Source of the DNA: Alphaproteobacteria bacterium
GTDB lineage: Bacteria > Pseudomonadota > Alphaproteobacteria > Rhodospirillales > Rhodospirillaceae
Direction: 5' to 3'
Assembly: GCA_015228695.1 (NCBI GenBank)
Contig: JADGDA010000015.1
Span: 1-20,760 of the forward strand
Length of the DNA stretch: 20,760 bases
Positions within the stretch are counted from its first letter, which is position 1. Each line of letters begins with the position of its first letter. Shown here in pieces: positions 10,328-17,428 of this stretch. The position numbers were made by a program, and so were the translations under genes. The notes beneath the pieces are model-generated. The model had not been told where the DNA came from. It saw nothing but the letters and a program-made list of their open reading frames with translations, and did not search any database.

Positions 10328-10906
10328 ATGGTTTTTTACCCGCAGGAGCGGATCGGCCTATTCATTGACGGCTCAAATCTTTTCGCCGCCGCCAGGGCTC
10401 TCGGGTTTGACATCGATTACAGGCGTCTGTTGACGGTATTCGCGTCGAAAGGGCGCCTGATTCGGGCATTCTACTACACCGCCCTGATCGAGGATCAGGA
10501 ATATTCTCCGATCCGGCCGCTGGTGGATTGGCTCGATTACAACGGGTATACCATGGTGACCAAGCCCACCAAGGAGTTCACCGACGCTTCCGGCCGCCGC
10601 AAGATCAAGGGCAACATGGACATCGAGCTGGCCATCGACGTGATGGAGATGGCCCCCCACCTCGACCACATCGTCCTTTTTTCCGGGGACGGGGACTTCC
10701 GCCGGTTGGTCGAGGCGGTGCAGCGCAAGGGGTTGCGGGTCACTGTGGTCAGCACGGTCCGTTCGCAGCCGCCCATGGTGGCCGATGAACTCCGGCGGCA
10801 GGCGGACACGTTCGTCGAGCTTCTTGAACTGGAACCCCAGATCGCCCGCGTGCTGGCGCAGCGGGAGGACAGGAACGCCGAGTCCTCCGGTTCCGGAGAC
10901 CAGTAA
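10328..10906 (+). CDS. NYN/PIN-like nuclease domain protein (LabA/DUF88 type)
   Basis: The 192-residue protein is a NYN domain, a PIN-like fold with acidic metal-binding residues, in the group annotated LabA-like or DUF88. The expected acidic residues are present: Asp14 and Asn17 in LFIDGSNLF, Asp98 and Asp104 in GNMDIELAIDVM, and Asp121 and Asp123 in SGDGDF. This suggests an active ribonuclease, but the substrate is unknown. The strand order and VTVVS, then PPMVADELRRQADTFVEL, complete the fold. I chose the ATG at 10328 because the domain starts eight residues later; the longer open frame upstream covers folK. A uracil-DNA glycosylase gene follows after two bases, so the two are probably co-transcribed. 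Confidence 0.9.
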   Translation: MVFYPQERIGLFIDGSNLFAAARALGFDIDYRRLLTVFASKGRLIRAFYYTALIEDQEYSPIRPLVDWLDYNGYTMVTKPTKEFTDASGRRKIKGNMDIELAIDVMEMAPHLDHIVLFSGDGDFRRLVEAVQRKGLRVTVVSTVRSQPPMVADELRRQADTFVELLELEPQIARVLAQREDRNAESSGSGDQ

Positions 10907-10908
10907 GG

Positions 10909-11586
10909 GTGGGGCCGGAGCCGGGGTCCGACTGTCCCCTGTGCCCGAGACTGGCCGTCTTCCGCGAGGGCAACCGCGCCTCCCGCCCCGATTGGCACAA
11001 CGGGCCGGTGCCGTCGTTCGGCGGGGTGGACGCGCGGGTGCTGGTGGTCGGCCTTGCCCCCGGACTGCGTGGGGCCAACCGCACCGGGCGTCCCTTCACC
11101 GGCGACGCCGCCGGCGACCTGCTGTATCCCACCCTCCTGCGTTTCGGGTTCGCGGAAGGGGAATACCGGGCCAGCCCCGATGACGGTCTCCGTCTGAAGG
11201 GCTGCCGGATCACCAACGCGGTGCGCTGCGTTCCCCCGGAGAACAAACCCACCCCCGGGGAAGTCGCCGCGTGCCGATCGTTTCTCGTCGGGGAACTGGC
11301 CGGGTTGCCCCGTCTCCGGGTCATCGTCGCCCTGGGGCGGGTGGCCCATGAAGCGGTGCTGGCGGCGCTCGGCCTTCGCAGGTCGGCCACTCCCTTCGCC
11401 CACGGGGCGGTTCACCGCTTGCCGGACGGGCGGGCGCTCGCCGACAGCTACCACTGTTCCCGCTACAACACCAACACCGGCCGTCTGACGGAAGCCATGT
11501 TTCACGCGGTGTTCGAGGGGGTTCTCGACCTGTCTTCAGCCGCTGGTCCGGCCCCTCGGGCATCCCCAGAAATCGAAGAACTCTGA
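10909..11586 (+). CDS. Family 5 uracil-DNA glycosylase (UDGb)
   Basis: The protein should excise uracil, and perhaps other deaminated bases, from DNA in base-excision repair. Family 5 is shown by motif A GLAPGLRGANRTGRPFTGD (48-66), with no catalytic Asp or Asn at the usual place, and by motif B YHCSRYNTNTGRLTE (181-195). Four cysteines at 9, 12, 107 and 122 match the [4Fe-4S] ligands of families 4 and 5. The start is a GTG two bases after the NYN stop, with GGAG about ten bases upstream. At 225 residues it carries a tail of about 18 residues (ending in PEIEEL) beyond the fold, encoded opposite the end of the next, convergent gene. Confidence 0.93.
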   Translation: MGPEPGSDCPLCPRLAVFREGNRASRPDWHNGPVPSFGGVDARVLVVGLAPGLRGANRTGRPFTGDAAGDLLYPTLLRFGFAEGEYRASPDDGLRLKGCRITNAVRCVPPENKPTPGEVAACRSFLVGELAGLPRLRVIVALGRVAHEAVLAALGLRRSATPFAHGAVHRLPDGRALADSYHCSRYNTNTGRLTEAMFHAVFEGVLDLSSAAGPAPRASPEIEEL

Positions 11587-13050
11587 CGATCCCTGCCGGT
11601 CGTGGGTGGCCTCGAAGGCTTGGCGGAAGCCCTCGTCGAAGGCTTGTCCCCCGTAGAAGCTGTGCATCCGGAACGGGCTCTCCCCCTTCGGAACCAGCCA
11701 CAGATCGTCGGCGCACGAGGCGATCCGCCGGACGGTGCCCGGAGCCATCCCGATTCCCATGCCGCGCAGCTCGCCGACGGTCGCGGAGTCGAGATGGTAA
11801 GGGTGGCCCGCAAATACGAGCAGCACCTTGCCGTAGGTCAGGCGATAGCCGTTGATGGTGGTGCCGACGCCCATTTCGATGGAACGGCCCGGATGCCGCT
11901 CCAGAACACCGCGCAAGTCCGCCACGATGCGGCGGGCCTCGTCCCAGTTCAGGCTGCGCTGAAACCGTTTCTGGATCGGAATGGAGGGCAGGACGACGAT
12001 CAGGGCGAGCACGAAGGCTCCGGCCTGGACGAGGCGGGGATGGAGCGTGGTCGCCGCGTGGCGGAGCAGCAGGTCGATGGTGATGGCCGTGAACGGGAAA
12101 AGGTAGTACGGACCCGCCCCCGGCTTGGCGGCAAGGGGAATCAGCAGGACGATTCCCCCGAAATACGACCAGAAATACAGCCTCTCCGGCCACGGGCGCA
12201 GCCGCGCGCGGAACTTTCCGTCAAGGAACGGCAAAAGGGCCGGAGCGATCTGGAACAGGCCGTGGTAGAGGAAACGTCCCGCCGCCGAGGCTGCGGTGGG
12301 CTTGCCGGCCACATGGGCGAACCACTCCAGATAGCTGGGGAGAGGGAAAACCGGCAGAAGGAAGGGCGCAAAGGCGACGACGGCCGCCACTCCCCCGATT
12401 TCGATGAACGGACGCAGCCCCCGCCCGGAGACCCGGCAGAGAACCACGGGAATGAAATAGACCCCCGCGTGGATCTTCATGGAGACGGCCACCCCGGCGC
12501 ACACGGCGATCGCCAGGTCCCGGGCGCGGTCGGAGCCCTTTCCATTCATGGCCCACACGGCCATGGCCACCAGTGTCGCGAGAAAGATATCCGGGCGGTT
12601 CCACAGGGACGCGGGGACCGCCTTCAGCATGAAACCGGAGGCCAGGATCAGGCCCAGAAGGGCGGCTGCGGTCCCATGACGCCGCTGCGACCAGAACACC
12701 AGCAGGAGAAACGCGATTCCGACCGCCGCCGCCGCCGCCTTGCCCGAGGCGATCGAGGGGCCGAGGACCGCGAACATCAGCGCGTGAACCGAGTAGGCGT
12801 AAGGGCCGTAGACGTTGGTGACCCGCTCCGCGTCCGCGAAGGGGTGATAGACCGGGTGGCCGGCCAGGAGCCTCCAGGCGGCAGTGACGATGCTGGGCTC
12901 GCCGTGATCCACGTAACCCGGATAGGCGAGATAGGACGCGACGAGGGACGTCACGTCGATCAGACAGGCCAAGGCCGCGACGCCAAGCAGGAAAACCCGG
13001 TGGCGGTGGAGAAAATCCGCCGTGAAACGGATCCGGCCGCCCGCCGTCAT
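11536..13050 (-). CDS. multispan membrane protein, likely GT-C type glycosyltransferase
   Basis: The 504-residue protein has about ten hydrophobic segments, beginning near residue 17 and continuing to about 362, and a soluble C-terminal domain of about 140 residues. After the first helix comes GYVDHGEPSI (Asp48, Glu51), the position where polyprenyl-phosphate-dependent GT-C enzymes carry their catalytic acidic residue. Length and layout resemble ArnT/PMT or DUF2029-type transferases. The exact family is not certain from motifs. It starts with an ATG that overlaps the TGA of the upstream GT2 gene (ATGA), and this pairing supports a two-step transfer through a lipid-linked sugar. The last 51 bases overlap the end of the convergent UDG gene. 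Confidence 0.82.
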   Translation of the reverse strand: MTAGGRIRFTADFLHRHRVFLLGVAALACLIDVTSLVASYLAYPGYVDHGEPSIVTAAWRLLAGHPVYHPFADAERVTNVYGPYAYSVHALMFAVLGPSIASGKAAAAAVGIAFLLLVFWSQRRHGTAAALLGLILASGFMLKAVPASLWNRPDIFLATLVAMAVWAMNGKGSDRARDLAIAVCAGVAVSMKIHAGVYFIPVVLCRVSGRGLRPFIEIGGVAAVVAFAPFLLPVFPLPSYLEWFAHVAGKPTAASAAGRFLYHGLFQIAPALLPFLDGKFRARLRPWPERLYFWSYFGGIVLLIPLAAKPGAGPYYLFPFTAITIDLLLRHAATTLHPRLVQAGAFVLALIVVLPSIPIQKRFQRSLNWDEARRIVADLRGVLERHPGRSIEMGVGTTINGYRLTYGKVLLVFAGHPYHLDSATVGELRGMGIGMAPGTVRRIASCADDLWLVPKGESPFRMHSFYGGQAFDEGFRQAFEATHDRQGSSEFFDFWGCPRGRTSG

Positions 13051-14024
13051 GACGCCGGAGCGTCGGCGTCACCGGACTCCGGGGCGGCCTCGAACCCGAT
13101 CCTGTCGCGCACGATATAGCGGGGGCGCCCCCGCGCTTCCTTGTAGGTGCGGGCCACATAGATCCCGACCACGGCGACGGAGGCCATCAGAGTGGCCCAG
13201 AAAAAGGTCAGCAGCGCCAGGAAACCGATCGCCGAGGCGGACTCGCGTCCGGCCAGGGCCAGCCCGGCGCTCGTGAGGCCGAGAACGCCCACGGCCACCA
13301 AACCGAGGACGGCCACGGCGAAAATCCCGTAGATCGGCATGAACGAGAACGAGGTCAGGCCGATGGCGAACATCTTCCACGGCCCCCGGCTGTGCAGGGG
13401 AAATTTGGTGACGCCGCCGAACCGCGCCTCCCGCTCATAGGGCACCGTGACCTGGGTGAACCCCACCCACGAAATGAGGCCGCGCAGATAGGGATCATGC
13501 TCCTTGAGGGACAGCAGATGATCAAGCGCCCGCCGGGAGACGAGCTTGAAATCCCCCGCTTCCGTGATCAGCTTGGTGTCCGAGGCGAAACCGATCAGCC
13601 CATAGGCGAGACGGGTCACGAATTTCTTGAATTTGGTCTCGCCCAGACGGGCGGTGCGCACCGTGTTGACCACGTCGACCCCGTTGCGCCAGCGTTCCAG
13701 CAGCTTCGGAATCAACTCGGGCGGGTCCTGAAGGTCTGTGTCCAGATAGACGACGGCGTCCCCCCTGGCCGCCGCCATGCCCGCGAGGACGCATTCCGAC
13801 ACCCCGAACCGGCGCGACATGTTTAAGATCTTGACGCGGGGGTTGCCTTTGTGGGCGGCCTTGAGGATGTCGAGGGAAATGTCGCTGGAATCATCGTTCA
13901 CGAAGATCAGTTCATAATCTTCCGGCTGGGCGCCCATCACCGTCTGCATGCGATCGATCAGAGCCGGCAGGTTGGCCGCTTCGTTGCGGAAGGAAAAGAC
14001 CACCGATACGATTTTCTTCGTCAT
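13047..14024 (-). CDS. GT2 polyprenyl-phosphate glycosyltransferase (DPM1/GtrB-like)
   Basis: The 325-residue enzyme is expected to load a sugar from a nucleotide donor onto undecaprenyl phosphate at the inner face of the membrane. The GT-A domain has SVVFSFRNEAANL at the start, FVNDDSSD (41-48), and DTDLQDPPEL (95-104) with the DXD-type metal site. Two membrane helices follow at about 236-260 and 272-297, with a short cytoplasmic tail, as in GtrB and DPM-like proteins. I chose the ATG at 14024 rather than the TTG two codons earlier. The purine-rich GGGTTGGGC lies just upstream. The stop overlaps the start of the multispan gene, so the two likely act together. Sugar and acceptor cannot be told from sequence. 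Confidence 0.93.
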   Translation of the reverse strand: MTKKIVSVVFSFRNEAANLPALIDRMQTVMGAQPEDYELIFVNDDSSDISLDILKAAHKGNPRVKILNMSRRFGVSECVLAGMAAARGDAVVYLDTDLQDPPELIPKLLERWRNGVDVVNTVRTARLGETKFKKFVTRLAYGLIGFASDTKLITEAGDFKLVSRRALDHLLSLKEHDPYLRGLISWVGFTQVTVPYEREARFGGVTKFPLHSRGPWKMFAIGLTSFSFMPIYGIFAVAVLGLVAVGVLGLTSAGLALAGRESASAIGFLALLTFFWATLMASVAVVGIYVARTYKEARGRPRYIVRDRIGFEAAPESGDADAPAS

Positions 14025-14061
14025 GCCCAACCCATTGGCCCAACCCGTCGGTGGGGGCAGT

Positions 14062-14088
14062 GTTATCTTTTCCCAACCGATGATGCAA
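14062..14088 (-). promoter_or_regulatory. weak candidate promoter of the glycosyltransferase pair
   Basis: On the minus strand TTGCAT (14088-14083) is followed after 15 bases by GATAAC (14067-14062). The spacing is short of the optimum. The location, 38 bases before the GT2 ATG and downstream of the nifK terminator hairpin, is suitable. Confidence 0.25.
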
Positions 14089-14090
14089 GC

Positions 14091-14119
14091 GCGGAGGCGG
14101 GGGGCGCGGAGGCGGGGGG
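14091..14119. repeat. tandem 14-bp G-rich repeat (15-bp period)
   Basis: GCGGAGGCGGGGGG occurs at 14091-14104 and 14106-14119, separated by one C. The run is extremely purine-rich on the + strand and lies beside the nifK terminator hairpin, upstream of the glycosyltransferase pair. It may be a replication-slippage duplication. Confidence 0.6.
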
Positions 14120-14120
14120 A

Positions 14121-14151
14121 GGCCTTCCCGGAATGGTGTGCCGGGAAGGCC
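14121..14151 (-). terminator. terminator-like hairpin after nifK
   Basis: GGCCTTCCCGG (14121-14131) and CCGGGAAGGCC (14141-14151) form a perfect 11-bp stem around a 9-base loop, starting about 14 bases after the nifK stop. It is followed by C-rich rather than T-rich sequence on the minus strand, so it may terminate without a U-tract, protect the 3' end of the nif mRNA, or both. Confidence 0.6.
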
Positions 14152-14165
14152 GGGGAGGGGACCCC

Positions 14166-15704
14166 CTATCGGGTGAGATCGAAGCTGTAATCGGTCTCGC
14201 CGGGGATATTGGTGTTCAGGTCGATGGCGTCGAACACCTTGTCGAGAATCTTGACCAGCACCGTCAGAGCCCCCTGATATCCCCAGGTCGGGAAGCGGTG
14301 ATGATGGTGGCGGTCGAAGATCGGGAAGGTGAGGCGGATCAGAGGGACGCGGAGATCACGTTCCAGATACTTGCCATAGGAGTTCCCGATCAGGAAATCG
14401 ACCGGCTCGGTGGCCATCAGCGAGCGCATGTGCCACAGGTCCTTGCCGCCCCACGCCTTGCACCCGGCGCCGTAGGGCGACGAGGCGAGAAGTTGGGTCA
14501 TCACCTCTTCCCACGCCTTGCCGCCGTTGGTGGCGAGGCAGTGGACCGGTTCGCCGCCGGTCTCCATGACGAAGCGGGCCATGGCGATGACGAAGTCCGG
14601 GTCGCCGTAGATGGCGTAACGCTTGCCGTGGAGATGGGCCTGGGAATCGGCCATGGCGTCCACCAGCCGTCCGCGTTCCAGTTCCAGGGCCTCGGGGATC
14701 GGCTTCCCGGTCAACTCCGATACCTTCATCAGGAATTCGTCAGTGGCCGAGACGCCCATGGGATAGTGGAACGCCGCCGTCTGTTGCCCCTTTTCCGCGC
14801 ACATTTCCAGGGTTTTTTCGGTGCAGTAGGCCTGCATCGACAGGGTCGCCTTGGCGTTCAGGGCGGCTTTCGCCTGATCCAGGGTGGTTCCGCCCGCGTA
14901 CATGCGGAAGGTGCCGTCCGAGGGCGTGTCGTAGATGTCGGAGGTGTCGGAGAGGACAGCATGGTCCACCCCCATCAAACCCAACATCCGCTTCAGTTCA
15001 CGGATGTTGCCGACGCAAAAGCCGTCGAAGCCGGGAATGATGTTGACGGAGGCGGAGGCCTGGCGTTCCCGACCATTCCAGAAGTGGGACAGGATGCCCT
15101 TCATCATGTTGTCGTAGCCGGTGACGTGGCTGCCGACGAAGGCCGGGGTGTGGGCGAAGGGCACGTCGAATCCCTCGGGGACGGAGCCCTTGTCCCGGGC
15201 GGTCTGGATGAAGGAGTTGAGGTCGTCGCCGATGACCTCGGCCATGCAGGTGGTCGAAACCGCAATCATCTTCGGCTTGTAGAGGGCATGGGTGTTGGCC
15301 AGCCCATCAACCATGTTGTTGAGGCCGCCGAACACCGCCGCGTCCTCGGTCATCGAACTGGAGACGCACGAGGACGGCTCCTTGAAATGACGCGAGAGAT
15401 GGCTGCGGTAATAGGCGACGCAACCCTGGCTGCCGTGGACGAACGACATGGTGCCGTCGAATCCGCTCGCCGCGAACACCGCGCCGAGGGGCTGGCAGGC
15501 CTTGCCCGGATTGACGACCAGGGCCTCGCGGGCGAGGTTCTTTTCCCGGTACTCCCAGGATCGGGTCCAGTCATCGGTCTCCTGGACCTTGTCGGCGGGA
15601 TGCGGGCACTCGAACTGCTCCTTTTTCGCCTTGAGCATGGCCTTGTATTCCGGCTCGCGGAACAAGGGCATGTGGTCAAGGACCTTGGCTGCGGACTGAG
15701 GCAT
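14166..15704 (-). CDS. nifK: Nitrogenase MoFe protein beta subunit
   Basis: NifK forms the alpha2-beta2 dinitrogenase with NifD and supplies half the ligands of the P-cluster that passes electrons from NifH to FeMo-co. The 512-residue protein has P-cluster cysteines Cys70 (GKACQPLGA), Cys95 (GSQGCVAYY) and Cys153 (STTCMAEVIGDD), at the same numbers as in Azotobacter vinelandii. Other conserved blocks include SFVHGSQGC and GFDGFCVGNIRELKRML. The ATG at 15704 has GGAG nine bases upstream. It follows nifD after an unusually long 233-base gap holding a palindromic repeat element. It should be expressed from the nifH sigma-54 promoter, and a hairpin follows its stop. Confidence 0.99.
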   Translation of the reverse strand: MPQSAAKVLDHMPLFREPEYKAMLKAKKEQFECPHPADKVQETDDWTRSWEYREKNLAREALVVNPGKACQPLGAVFAASGFDGTMSFVHGSQGCVAYYRSHLSRHFKEPSSCVSSSMTEDAAVFGGLNNMVDGLANTHALYKPKMIAVSTTCMAEVIGDDLNSFIQTARDKGSVPEGFDVPFAHTPAFVGSHVTGYDNMMKGILSHFWNGRERQASASVNIIPGFDGFCVGNIRELKRMLGLMGVDHAVLSDTSDIYDTPSDGTFRMYAGGTTLDQAKAALNAKATLSMQAYCTEKTLEMCAEKGQQTAAFHYPMGVSATDEFLMKVSELTGKPIPEALELERGRLVDAMADSQAHLHGKRYAIYGDPDFVIAMARFVMETGGEPVHCLATNGGKAWEEVMTQLLASSPYGAGCKAWGGKDLWHMRSLMATEPVDFLIGNSYGKYLERDLRVPLIRLTFPIFDRHHHHRFPTWGYQGALTVLVKILDKVFDAIDLNTNIPGETDYSFDLTR

Positions 15705-15782
15705 GGTTGTTCACTCCAAAACGTGGCTTCCGAGGGCCTCTCGTGCATGGACTCAATTCAAAAGGCACACAATTCACTTTTT

Positions 15783-15897
15783 GTCCGTCATGCTCGGGCT
15801 TGACCCGAGCATCCACGCGCAGCCGCAACACTCCAATGTTTACAAGGCGTTGCGCGGCGCCGCGTGGATGGCCGGGTCAAGCCCGGCCATGACGGAC
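15783..15897. repeat. palindromic REP doublet (REPIN/BIME-like) between nifD and nifK
   Basis: Two inverted units face each other: GTCCGTCATG... from 15783 and its complement ending at 15897, with arms of about 45-50 bases. Each unit holds its own perfect hairpin: ATGCTCGGG/CCCGAGCAT (15790-15812) and ATGGCCGGG/CCCGGCCAT (15868-15890), each with a 5-base loop. The three bases that differ between the units differ in compensating pairs, so both stems stay perfect. The core resembles the dispersed intergenic palindromes common in alphaproteobacterial genomes (CGGGCTTGACCCGG-type). No T-run follows on the nif strand. It lengthens the nifD-nifK gap and could affect nifK mRNA level. Confidence 0.8.
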
Positions 15898-15937
15898 GGC
15901 AGCGGGAAATTGTGAATCTCCTACTCACATCAATGCA

Positions 15938-17383
15938 CTAGGCGGCTTTCCAGGGCGCCTTGAACTTGCTCCAGACGGGGTTGTTGATGGCAAGATCCAT
16001 GTCGCGGGCGAAGATGGCGAAACCGTCGTAGCCGTGATACGGGCCGGAATAGTCCCAGGAATGCATCTGCCGGAACGGCACGCCCAGTTTCTGGGTCGGA
16101 TACTTTTCCTTGATACCGGAGCCGACCAAGTCCGGCCTCACGCCCTCGATAAACTTCTCCAGTTCATAGCCGGTGACGTCGTCGTAGATCAGCGTGCCGT
16201 CCTTCACGTAATGGGTGGTGCGCTGATAGTCGTCGTTGTGGGCGAATTCATAGCCGGTGCCGACGATTTCCATGCCGAGGTCGTCGAAGGCGGTCATCAC
16301 ATGGCGGGGGCGCAGGCCGCCGACATAGAGCATCACCGTCTTTCCCTCCAGCCTGGGCCGGTATTTGGCGATGACGGCGTCGGTCAGAGCCTTGTATTTT
16401 TCAATGACCTTTTCGGCGTTTTCCTTGATCTTGTCGTCGAACTGTTCGGCAATGGCCCGCAGGGATTGGGCGATCTGGCTCGGGCCGAAGAAATTGTATT
16501 CGATCCAGGGAATGCCGTACTTTTCTTCCATATGACGGCAGATGTAGTTCATCGACCGGTAACAGTGGATCAGGTTGAGCTTGGCCTTCGGCGCCCTCTC
16601 CAGTTCCGAGATGGAGGCGTCGCCCGACCAGCTCGCCACCACCCTGAGCCCCATTTCCTCCAGCAGGATGCGCGAAGCCCAGGCGTCGCCGCCGATGTTG
16701 TAGTCGCCGATGATGTTGATGTCGTAGTCGGTCGGGGTGAAGTCGATGGCCTTCTTGTCGAACACCCAGTCGCGGATGGCGTCATTGGCGATATGGTGGC
16801 CCAGGGACTGGGAGACGCCCCGGAATCCCTCGCAGCGGACGGGAACGATGGGCTTGCCGATGTCCTTGTGCTTGGCGCGCGAGACCGCCTCGATGTCGTC
16901 GCCGATCAGGCCGATGGGGCATTCGGACTGGATCGAAATACCCTTGTTCAGCGGGAACAGGGTCTCGATCTCGTCGATGATCTTGGCAAGCTTTTTGTCG
17001 CCGCCGAAGACGATGTCCCGCTCCTGGAAGTCGGAGGTGAACTGCATGGTCACAAAGCTGTCCACGCCGGTGGTGCCGACGTAGTAATTACGCCGTTGCG
17101 ACCATGAATACTGGCCGCATCCCACCGGTCCGTGGGAGATGTGGACCATGTCCTTGACCGGTCCCCACACCACCCCTTTCGAACCGGCATAGGCGCAGCC
17201 GCGGATGGTCATCACGCCGGGGATGGACTTGATGTTGGACTTGACGCCGCAGTCGGGCTTGCCGGCCTCGGCCACGTTGAGGTGCTTCTGGCGTCTCTTC
17301 TTCGTCTTGTCGGGATAGGCTTCCAGCACTTCCTCGATCAGTTTTCTGTGGAAGTCGCCATTGCTGTTGTCGTCGAGAGGCAT
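15938..17383 (-). CDS. nifD: Nitrogenase MoFe protein alpha subunit
   Basis: NifD holds the FeMo-cofactor where dinitrogen is reduced. The 481-residue protein has P-cluster cysteines Cys63 (IRGCAYAG), Cys89 (GPVGCGQYSW) and Cys155 (SECPIGLIGDD), and the two FeMo-co ligands Cys274 (LIHCYRSMNYICRHMEE) and His441 (FRQMHSWDYSGPYHG). The substrate-side residues Val71 (SKGVVWG), Gln192 and His196 (SQSLGHHIAND) are also present. All are one number off the Azotobacter positions. This identifies a molybdenum, not vanadium or iron-only, enzyme; no nearby delta-subunit gene is seen. The ATG at 17383 has GGGAG nine bases upstream. It lies 45 bases after nifH, with a hairpin in the gap. Confidence 0.99.
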   Translation of the reverse strand: MPLDDNSNGDFHRKLIEEVLEAYPDKTKKRRQKHLNVAEAGKPDCGVKSNIKSIPGVMTIRGCAYAGSKGVVWGPVKDMVHISHGPVGCGQYSWSQRRNYYVGTTGVDSFVTMQFTSDFQERDIVFGGDKKLAKIIDEIETLFPLNKGISIQSECPIGLIGDDIEAVSRAKHKDIGKPIVPVRCEGFRGVSQSLGHHIANDAIRDWVFDKKAIDFTPTDYDINIIGDYNIGGDAWASRILLEEMGLRVVASWSGDASISELERAPKAKLNLIHCYRSMNYICRHMEEKYGIPWIEYNFFGPSQIAQSLRAIAEQFDDKIKENAEKVIEKYKALTDAVIAKYRPRLEGKTVMLYVGGLRPRHVMTAFDDLGMEIVGTGYEFAHNDDYQRTTHYVKDGTLIYDDVTGYELEKFIEGVRPDLVGSGIKEKYPTQKLGVPFRQMHSWDYSGPYHGYDGFAIFARDMDLAINNPVWSKFKAPWKAA

Positions 17384-17401
17384 GATCCGGGTCTCCCTGG
17401 A

Positions 17402-17423
17402 GCCTCCCGCTCACGCGGGAGGC
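17402..17423 (-). promoter_or_regulatory. nifH-nifD intercistronic hairpin
   Basis: GCCTCCCGC and GCGGGAGGC form a perfect 9-bp stem with a TCAC loop, starting five bases after the nifH stop. In other diazotrophs hairpins here stabilise the nifH part of the transcript or partly end transcription, giving more Fe protein than MoFe protein. That role is inferred for this sequence. Confidence 0.65.
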
Positions 17424-17428
17424 GGTTG

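Noticed and set aside
11449..11493. Uracil-DNA glycosylase motif YHCS in place of the HPS of other families, as a possible inactivating change
   Set aside because: The surrounding SRYNTNTGRLTE matches what I know of family 5 in proteobacteria, and motif A and all four cluster cysteines are intact.
15783..15897. Transcription terminator between nifD and nifK
   Set aside because: The element is a two-unit REP palindrome without a T-run on the nif strand, and nifK needs read-through because no promoter is evident after it.
15703..15915. Small + strand open frame in the nifD-nifK gap
   Set aside because: It runs through the palindromic repeat, has no ribosome site and resembles no protein.
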